This document shows positions 48,570 to 59,000 of a stretch of DNA of 64,000 bases, piece after piece. Both the position numbers and the translations under genes were made by a program. The notes below the pieces were generated by a model. The model did no database searches and was not told the origin of the DNA. It saw only the letters and a list, made by a program, of their open reading frames with translations. The stretch is from Siphonodentalium dalli (taxonomy: Eukaryota; Mollusca; Scaphopoda; Gadilida; Siphonodentaliidae): contig CP136068.1 of the NCBI GenBank assembly GCA_032622095.1, positions 123,447,989 to 123,511,988 of the forward strand, given 5' to 3'. The first letter of the stretch is position 1. Every line of letters begins with the position of its first letter.

Positions 48570-49079
48570 AATGTTCAGTCTTTTGATGACTGAATACTCG
48601 TTGATCATTAAAACAACTGGGCAGTGAAGCTACAGGCTAACCCATCATTGTTTGAGAAAGAAAAATGCTCAAATTTGTTTCCTCTATTTTATTGTGTATT
48701 TAATATGAGTTTCCAATTCTATTGGAATATGTATATAGAAACAGATAGAAAGATATATATAAAATCCTAGAAAAATAACTAGATATCACAAGACTTAAAG
48801 AGATATATCTAAATTTAATTGTAGAAATTATCATTTACGGAAGAGTTCCACTTGATATCAAGATATAAGATATCAATGAACAATGTAATGCAAGATAGGA
48901 ATGTCATGATCATCATATTACAATATTCACATCACTTGTAGATTATCCCCCCTTCGTTAAAACAGCTCATATTTTCAAACAATCAGATGGTTACATACTT
49001 ATAACAGTATTGATAAATGATTTTGGAAGTTTTTATCTAAACAGTTATGTCTTCAGAAAAAGTTTCCCCTACTCTATTT
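48570..49079. other. No gene recognised
   Basis: AT-rich sequence between the convergent genes. The missing CCDC34 3' exon was sought here and not found. Confidence 0.5.
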
Positions 49080-49523
49080 TAGTGATGTGTGGTTTTGAAA
49101 TTTAATTTCGGTTTTAGATTTGGTATGGTTTTTGTAGAAAAAACAGGTTTTGGTTTCAGTTATGGTTTTACTCAATACACCAATGATTTATGCATAGAGC
49201 AGATGGTATCATATTTGACATATTATTTCCAGCCATTTTCTTTTTTCAAGTGATTACCATAGTCTATATGGCAGTATGTGCCATTATCGCTCATATGACA
49301 CCCAAATGTTCCAAATTGAAACTACTACTCGTGATGGTGACAAATAGCAGCTGACAAAAGCGTGGGCTAACCATAAGTCTTGTAAAAGTGACATTCAGCG
49401 ACCAGCGGCGTTGGTTAATTGAAACAGGAAGAATAGGTTTTTATAGAATATATTGGTTGCACTTTGGTTTTGAAAGAAAACCGAAAGAAAACCGAGAAAA
49501 AACGTACAACCACCACATCACTA
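49080..49523. mobile_element. hAT-like element, 444 bp, old
   Basis: Ends TAGTGATGTGTGGTTTT and inverse 'aaccaccacatcacta', with repeated 'cggttt' inside. The flanks (ctctattt / atcttttt) match at six of eight positions. Confidence 0.6.
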
Positions 49524-49665
49524 ATCTTTTTGTTTTCACATCTTCCAGTCTAGCATCATCAATTCCTTTTCGAAGGGAGTTACATTCTAATATTGTCGAC
49601 ATTTCTTTGGCTATTTGTCACCCTGATCTTGAGCCATTGTCTTCATGCATTCTCTCACTCTATTA

Positions 49666-49880
49666 TAGTAATGCCCTAAATAATCGATTCCTTAACCACA
49701 GAAGAATTATTGGTAATTTTTCAGGATTTAGTCGGAAATATGGCTTTTTGCCATTCAATGGAAAGCTCTCAGTGAGAACTCTCCGATGAATGGCAACAAG
49801 CCATATTTCCGACTAAATCCTGAAAAATTACCCATAATTCTGCTGTGGTTAAGGAGTCGATTATTTAGGGCATTACTGTA
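49666..49880. mobile_element. Mariner-like palindromic MITE, complete
   Basis: A ~215-bp near-perfect palindrome, TAGTAATGCCCTAAATAATC to its inverse, centred on 'gctctcagtgag'. TA flanks and CAGT-type ends suggest Tc1/mariner mobilisation. It lies just past the stop codon of the minus-strand ankyrin gene, perhaps in its 3' UTR. Confidence 0.85.
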
Positions 49881-49920
49881 TATGTTTAGTGATCTGTGGC
49901 TATTTGTCGTTGCGATCTCA

Positions 49921-50016
49921 CTAATCTGAGCCGTGATCTTCATTCTCTCCTTGACTACTAACCATCTGTAGAATCTCTGATTTGTTATCACGATAATAAC
50001 TTGGAACCCTGTCTTT
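49921..50016 (-). CDS. Ankyrin/Dpy-30 gene, last coding exon
   Basis: Acceptor CATGTCGTTTCAG|AAAGAC; 31 codons [20 protein letters not shown].. to TAG. The start resembles exon 4 after its phase-0 boundary, which supports it as the true end. Confidence 0.85.
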   Translation of the reverse strand, partial: KDRVPSYYRDNKSEILQMVSSQGENEDHGSD

Positions 50017-53000
50017 CTGAAACGACATGAAGATAAGTTGTTTTGATGAAAGCAAGCCTACAAATAGTGTGTTTTTCATTTGCAGAATGAGGTCTCCAGA
50101 GGGTGAATTTAGTGATGCTACCATCACCAAATTCGCCCTCTGGTACCTCATTCTGCTTAGGCCTCATATTCTGTGAAGTATCTATATAGTCTTAAATTAG
50201 CATTGTTTTTCGATACTTTTTCCCTTCTGGGAAGTTTCTATATCTCCTAATTTGCAGAGTATAAAATGCATAATCGAGGTGGCTAATGGGTGAACATCAC
50301 CAACTTCAACTGGGGAACTTCAATCTGATCCTAGGTCTCCCATAGCAGTTGAGGCCAAAGCAGAATGAGGTTCATAGAAGGTGAATTTGGTGATGCTAGC
50401 CAACTGTGCGGGATAGTGTCATTAAATTCACCCTCTGGGGACCTCATTCTGCACATGTCAGTCAGATTATTAATAATTATTTCAAGGCTTGATAAGTATT
50501 GGTGTTTCATCAGTGGTACCATTTTTTGTGGTAAGTACTTTTTTTTTGCATTCATGAAAGCTATGGATTCCATTACATATTGATTGCTCCAGTATGAAAG
50601 TGCTTTTTTCATGAAAATTCATGTTCTAAAATATCATGCAAACCTCTCAAAGAATAATATTCCTCTGATTTGGCTGTTTCTGAGAGGCATGAACATGGTG
50701 TTTCCTCATCCTAAGTACAAGTAACACAGATGGTTATATTCCTGTCTCCAATTGAATCGGAAATTCTGAATCATGTTTTTTCCATTCATATGAATCATTG
50801 GTTTTTATGTCAATTTAATCAACAAAAAGTGTTGCATTCTATACCAAGAGAGTTAATACTACAGCCCTCATAATTGGCTACTGTAATCAGCAATGTTGAA
50901 GCCATTTGCTGAAGCAAACTGGGCCACGGCAAAAGGTTGCTGTGTGGATTGCTGATGCCAAACAATCTGATACTAGTACATTCCATACCATCTCGTCACT
51001 AGACTTACCACATCTTTAGCATTTTCATCAGCATTCTGCTCTGTAAGTAGTGATGACAACTCTTCGGACGTAGCCATGGCATAGTGTAGTGGAGTTCTGT
51101 TCAGCTGGAATTAAACAATTTTTTTTAAATGGTTACAAAATGTTGTATGATCCATTTAATAAAATATTTTGTTTGTATTACTAGTAAATATAACACGCAC
51201 CTGCAGTAATACTGAAATGGAATGATACATGTGTATAAGATTTCTAAAATTTAACCATATTCTCAATAGACTATTTAAATTTAATAGCCAGGTTCAGACA
51301 CACGTACTTGTAACTTGTAACATGTGTTGCCATTGCCAGTGAAAGTCACCTGAATCACATGACCATTTCGCATAAATGACATATAAGAATTTTTCATTGC
51401 TTACTTTTCAAATAAGAAAAGAATAGATAACCATATTTGTTTGTTGGAAATTTATTGCCAGTACCTGTTTTATGTAATATTTATATTCAAATATTGTACC
51501 AGTACATCTCAAGTAATAATGATATTGGTTGAGTTCACTCACGCTAACTTATGATAGATATGGTACATGTACTTCATTCAAATTTATGTATTAATTAATA
51601 TAAAATGGTTTAATTTAAATTATACACAATCTGATTCGATGGTCCACATATCATCAGATTCCAACAACAACAACATTTCTTTAAAAGACACTTTAGTTAT
51701 CAGAATCGATTTATTACCCAAAATTAATGCTAACCACCCTCAACTGTAGTATAAAATTTTCCAAAACGTGAAATATCAATGTTTTGTTCAACGCAATTTG
51801 GTATCTAGAGTATGTTAGTCACTCATCGAATATTTGTCAGGACACCAAATATTCCAATTGGTGAAAAATAACAGATTTTAAAAATCGATATCTGATAACT
51901 CTGAGCATTGATGGTTGGTTTCCTCAACTCGATTCAAACATTTTTTACCCACGAAGCCAAAGATTTAGTAATTTAGGAGCGTTAATTCGGATTATGCATC
52001 ATTCATTTCATTTCCATTATTTATAAGTATTACATACATGTATAATACAAATTGGTAATTGGATCAGATGACAAGTAAAATAATTATACAGTTGTCAGTT
52101 TTAGTTTGTAAAACTTACATTGTCTCGGCACTTGACTGTGTTTGGCACATGTGAAATGAGGAATTCTACCGCATCGGTCTTATCGTGCAATGCAGCTATA
52201 TGTAGTGGTGATCTCCCATACACATCTTTACAGAAAGCTATTTTCTTATTCTGTTGTATCATATTTTGCTGTGACTCGGTGATGATTCCGGATTGGACTG
52301 ATTTGAATAACTCTGCTACATTCTCCTGCAAAAGTCACATAGCCACATTTAACTATTTCTATTCTAAATGGATTCTCCCACTCAGTTATAAAATAATACA
52401 TTGGAATGGTCTATAATTCATTTGGAGGGGTATTCACGTAATAATATCAGACGACAGACAGATAATACATGAGCAGAATGATTCATATCAATTGATTAGT
52501 GGGAAATGTTCAGATAAATAAGTTCAACAAACAACCTATTACATGTATCTGAAAATTTCCTAAAGGAACTACATTAATGCCCTAAATAATCGACTCCTTA
52601 ACCACAGCAGAATATGGGTAATTTTTCAGGATTTAGTTGGAAATATGGCTTGTTGCCATTCATCGGAAAGCTCTCACTAAGAGCTTTCTGATGAATGGCA
52701 ACAAGCCATATTTCTAACTAAATCCTGAAAAATTTGCCATAATTCTGCTATGGTTAAGGAGTCGATTATTTTGGGCATTACTGTACTCATCAATGAGTAT
52801 TTACTATAGAAAGGGTTCATAAATTATTATTCAGAAAATCAGAACTATTTGAGTACCAAGGCAACCACCTATTTGTTGTTTGTAACAGAACAAACATTTA
52901 TAAAAGGCATAGTATGTGCTTATTTTAATGCTACAAACTTCTAATTTACTATTCAACAACAAGACCCACTTGCAGACTGTAAGATTCAGTTAGTATTGCC

Positions 53001-56000
53001 CCCTCACTTCAAAAACATAATTTGTCCTGATTCAATCACTCAATCACTTAACCCTTTACCCAACAGAAGGGCCCTGTGCCAATGCATTCTCTTATATATG
53101 CGAGTCGACCATAGGTCGCCTCGCATATATAAGAGAATGCATTGGCTTAACACATTAAAAATTATAAAATTGTTAAAGAATGTAAAAAATTGTTAAAGAA
53201 TGTAAGAAAAATGTTAAAAAGTGTTATTTTTTTTTTTTTTTTAGGCCAATGCATTCTCTTATATATGCGAGGCGACCTATGGTCGACTCGCATATATAAG
53301 AGAATGCATTGGCACAGGGCATAACTGTAACTATCACAATGTGGTCAAGGAGCCGGTTCCAATGATATCCATATTTGTATGGTTCTATTGAGACAGACCG
53401 AAGATATTTTAGGCTGTTGAAGCTTTATTTGGCCGGTTTTGGCCGGTTTGTTGGGTAAAGGGTTAACAAGTGGAATTATTTCTGCCAACAAGAGCAGCCT
53501 CGTATAATTCATATAAAAGAATGATGATATGTGCTGCCAACTTGAACTAGAAATACGTGCATGCCTGCTGATGAAAGATTATTAGCTAGGTGTATTCTGT
53601 ATACCCCATTGGGGTGATTCACTTGAGCATCTAAAAAGTTCTACCCAAGTTATAAACCAACATACCCATAGGGAGCCTCGTGTATACAAGAGAATACATT
53701 GGCCTAACAATATTTACCTTGACCTTGTAAGCCAGTGCATTCTCTTATATATGCAAAGCTCCTTATGGAAGACTTGCGTATATAAGAGATTGCACTGGCA
53801 CAGGATCTTTAATGCTGCACCAGCACCATTCCCATCATTAAAGGGTTGATGGATTATTAATTTGAACTTTTTACCTTGATTTGTGGTATAGACTGAATGA
53901 ATTTGTTGACTTCGTCGGGAAGGCCTTCTGTGCTGACTTGGTCGATGACTGTTGACAGTTTATCATAACTGTCAGACAGCAGTTGATGTAATGAATCGTA
54001 ATTCTCGTGTTCGATCATGTTACTGATGTAGTTGTCTGCAAAAAGAAAGGCAAAATTATGTTTATAGATGAACATTCAAAAGAATATCTCGACGCACTTT
54101 CCTTTCAGCAATTCAGCTACAATGTAGTTATAAATAAAACTTGAACAGGGTTGGCAGGGTACATACATGTAATGTAGTCAATACATGTGTTACAATCCTG
54201 GAAAGTTTAGTAATTGTTTATAACTGTTTTTAGCCTTATAAAATCTGGCCTTATTATCAACACAAAGCCTCTTGATTATAAAGTTATCCATCGTCATCCT
54301 CAATTAGGTCCGAGACCGTCAGCTCGTCGACTTTTTACTGGGCCACTAATCAGTCTCGATGGTGATAAATAGTAGATTTCAAAAATTTATATCTAATAAC
54401 TCTGAGCTTTGATAGGTGGGTTCCTCGACTCTAATCAAATATTTTTTACCCCCGAATCCAAATTATGCATCTTTAATTAATTTGAGGTCTTGGAAGAATG
54501 TGTAAATTATTAAAGTTTTGGAAAGAAGTTATTTAGCAAAAATGGAATTTGCAATTTTTAGTGGTTGTCTCAGGCATATAATTTCACCAAATTGTTTAAG
54601 GACAATTTATTGAATTAGATCGTTTTGTGGGGACAAGAGACTCTGAACTTTTTAATTAATGTACATGTATGCATTATTTTTCTGCACCTATGGCCTCTAT
54701 GTTCTCCTGTATTTTGTGTTCCTCGGCGATGTCTCTGGCAGTTTTGTTGTCTCCATCTCTGTCTGCTGGACTGAAGCCCGAGTTTATCACAGCAATAAGA
54801 TCAGCACCTGATAAATAGAAAATTTGAATTCCATAAAACCAATTCCTCTGTAGCTATAGTTGGAGATATACTCAAGGTTCCAGACCTCAAGTTTTAACAA
54901 CCACATTTTTCATAAACTATAATTTTACAGTACCATTGGCTAACAAGACCAAGGTAAATGTTGTTAGGCCAATGTATTCTCTTATATATGCGAGGATCCC
55001 TGTGGGAGACTCACATATATAACGGTTTTCACAAAATTTCAGAAGTCATGGAAGGGTTAACAACAACAGTAATATATAACTATAATTTTGCATTACCATT
55101 GACTTTGTTGAAAAAAAAAAAAACAACACACTGGAGACTTAATCTGTGCATAGAGCCATAGATGTCCCCCAAAATAGCCTTTAAATCATTTGAAGATACC
55201 GGTATACAAAATAAATTTACAGAAGATATCTCCCAGATGGTAATTCTTGTCTCAAACTTTTTATCTCACACAAATAATACCAAATAAAAAGGTAAAAAAA
55301 AACTTTGGCTGGAGCCCTAGATACATCTTTAAATCACAGAGAAAATGTGAATTTTTGAAGTCATTTAACAAACACCATTTCTCAGGTTTCTGTCTGGTTG
55401 CTCTTAAAGCAATGAGAAATACTCTGGCAGGGTGATCAAATAGAAATGGAGAATATTTGTGCTCAAAGTAGTTATTTTTGCAAATTTATATCCAAATTGA
55501 CAACACACGTCATTCTTATATTGTAATTAAAGGCAATGACTCTTGGTGGCGAAATCGTTTTGGTTAGTTTATCTTCGATTGTTGCATCCCAGATTGAGAA
55601 ATAAATATTTACAATTGAGCATAGTTTGGATGATGTTTTCTATGGAGTGGTGCGGCTGATTGGCTTGAGATTTTTGGCGATGTTAGTAGAAAGCTACATT
55701 CCAGTTGGCATACATGTACATGTAGCTCCTGAGCACTAATTTATTAATTACACGCATCCAAACAAGTCCATAATATGTCTTTAAAATAGTCATTTAAAAA
55801 ATTAATACTATTAGGGTTATTATCAGAATCAATGGATTGCTTGTGATATTTGATATATACCACAGTTACATGTACCATAGCTATAGTGTCATTGACATGT
55901 ACATTAAGACATACCATGTTGAGCTGCGAGTCTGTGTAGTTCTGTCCGACCCTGCTCGTCTCTCTCCCTCACGAGCGATATATCGTCCTCATTCTCTTCA

Positions 56001-59000
56001 CTCACTGTTGGCAGGTTTGGTGTCTTCAAAGAGGCAGCCTCTTTTGCCCTATACGAAGTAGAATTGTAATATCGGATAAAGTATCATTACACAATGATGT
56101 AGGAGGGAAGAGCTTGCTAGGAATGCTGGCTAATAGTGATCGTTGAAATTAATTGGAAATACAAGTACTAATAGTCATTTTGATCAGAGTTTTTTTTTAT
56201 TTTTTCAGTAAGCTGCACAGCCATTGTTAAATACAGTAATGCCCTAAATATATGACTCCTTAACCACAGAAGAATTATGGGTAATTTTTCAGGATTTAGT
56301 CGGAAATATGGCTTGTTGCCATTCATCGGAGTGAGAGCTTTCCGATGAAATTGCAACAAGCCATATTTCCGACTAAATCCTGAAAAATACCTATAATTCT
56401 GATGTGGTTAAGGAGTCGATTATTTAGGGCATTACTGTACATACGCAGCTCAGAGGATAAATTCCAACAAGAATCAGAATCATGCTTCTCATTTTGATTC
56501 TCACAAAATATCCGTATTTCCCGTATTTCTTCTTTATTTGATTCTAATGTAGATTTTTGCCACAAAAAATTATTAGTTTTAACCCTTTACCCAACAGAAC
56601 GGCCATGTGCCAATGCATTCTCTTATATATGCGAGTCGACCATAGGTCGCCTCACATATATAAGAGAATGCATTGGCTTAACACTTTAAAAATTATAAAA
56701 TTGTTAAAGAATGTAAGAAAAAATGGTAAAAAGTGTTAAAAAAGTGTTTTTTTAGGCCAATGCATTCTCTTATATATGCGAGGCGACCTATGGTCGACTC
56801 GCATATATAAGAGAATGCATTGGCACAGGGCATATTAAACTGTAACCATCACAATGTGGTCAATGAGCCGGTTCCAATGATACCCATATTTGTATGGTTC
56901 TATTGAGACAGACCAAAGATATTTTAGGCTGTTGAAGCTTTATTTGGCCGGTTTTGGCCGGTTTGTTGGGTAAAGGGTTAAGCCCAATCAAGCAATATTT
57001 TGTATTGACATACTTTCTCTGAAGCTCTTCTTGTTCCTTTCTCCTTCTTTCTTCTTCTGCTTCCTTCTCCAGCTTTATTCTTTCTTCTTCCTCTATCTTT
57101 CTCTGTTCTTGCAGGCGTTGTACACGATTCTCTTCTTCCAGTTCCGCCTCAGCTTCCTCAAGCTGGATTTGTTCGTACTCCTTCTCTTGCTGTGATGAAT
57201 GACAACAGAATTTTACGTAGCTTATTATCTTCAGGCCAAAGAAAAAATAGAAGTGATTGGGGTTTCCTTACCACCCTATTTTAAATCTCTTACCTTAATT
57301 TATTTATTTTTTTGGTGGTTTTCAATAAAATCTTTTGAATTTTTTTGAAAAATAATAATAAAAAAATACCGTTTTAATCTCTCAGAATGGGTTGATTTCT
57401 CTGTCAAAGCAATGCATCTATTATAGTTCATACAATGACAATCAAAATTAATCTTGAGCAGCTGAAATATACCACATGAAAAGCTATATAAAAATATGTC
57501 AACAAATTTTTGTAAATAAATACAATTTTTTTTAATTTAAGCCTGGCTACCAACTCTAATTGTCCCCGAAAAGAAATTGGGGGGGGGGTGGGTCCTATAG
57601 AAATCAGCAATGTCCTTGCGTGTGATTATACAAATGTTGTCAGAGAATACACGCTATAAATTCCCAGTTATTCACTTGCAGCGAAGTTCAATTAATAATC
57701 TGAAATAAAAAAATCCAAAACGGTTTAATCATAGCTGAAAATACCTTCAAGTGATTGAATTGTATTCACTATACTAAATACTACCCAGTTGATAAAGGGT
57801 TAACGGTGTATGATTTTTATGGTGTCTTTGATACTTACGTTCTTGATATGATCGACAGTTTCTTTATATTTGTACAGCCACTGAGCAAGATATTCTATAG
57901 GGTCCCATGGTCTCCTCTCAGCTATTTCCGCCAGGGCGACAGTTAGTGGCTTACCAATCGTGTCGGCAAGATACCTGCTGTCCATTCCATTCGGCACCTT
58001 AGCGTCGGGTCTGTTCTTATTGTCGTTGGGGATATATTGTCTCACTTTTTCTCGTTTCTTTGGCACCAAATCAGAATTGTCCACTTTACATCCTGAAAAT
58101 AGATGTTTTCTATTGTCTTGGTCATCCTCTTAAAGAGAACGAAAAAAAATTTAAGAGGATTGTTGCACTTGTAACTTTTCATAATTGTTGACAGTTTCTA
58201 AATGAACCAGTTCTATAAATCAAGAGTTTCTCATGGACATTTTAACTTTGCTGCTGTGAGATACATAACTATTATGGATGTATAATAGTGCACATTGAAT
58301 GGCATAACTTCAACAGCCTAGCAGATGACATTATGACCTCAGCGGTGAAGAGGTATAAGAATAAAAAAATAAAAACTACAAATATATTAAATAATTAAGT
58401 GGGGGACTTTGTCTAGAAATTATGATTAAGGATCTGAGTACCGAAACACACTGTTCACATCTGTCCGCTGTTAACTTTACCTTTGGTTGAGGAACTTGAT
58501 GAAGGTCGTGTCCATACTTTCTGTGGTCGTTGAAGAATTTCTTTGATTCTGTTTTGAAGATCGTCGTAACGAAGCATTGTTTTGTCAGATTCATTCTCGT
58601 GGTAATCTCTTGGTGTCTTCCCAAGCTGTGGAGAAGTTAGTTCAAGTTGTCTTATTTGCGTTACGAAATTTTAATGGTCTATTATGATGCAAGATGGGTA
58701 GAAACTGGTATTTAACCCTTCCATTACTGGAGCTTCCTGAAATTTGGCGAAAACCCTGTGCCAATGCATTTTCTTACATATGAGAGTCTCACATAGGGAG
58801 CCTCGCATAGAGAGAATACATTGTCCAAACAATATTTACCTTGACCTTGCAAGCCAGTGTATTCTCTTGTATATACAAGGCTCCCTATTTGAGACTAGTA
58901 TATATAAGAGAATGCACTGGCACATGATCTTTAATGACGCACCAGCACACCTCCCATCATGTAAGGGTTAATAATTGCAATCCCCCCATAGATAATTGCA

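Noticed and set aside
49536-49670. CCDC34 terminal exon (good acceptor ATCTTCCAG)
   Set aside because: The phase required by the previous exon gives an immediate TAG, and the other frame does not resemble CCDC34. It may instead be a diverged duplicate of the nearby ankyrin-gene 3' region.
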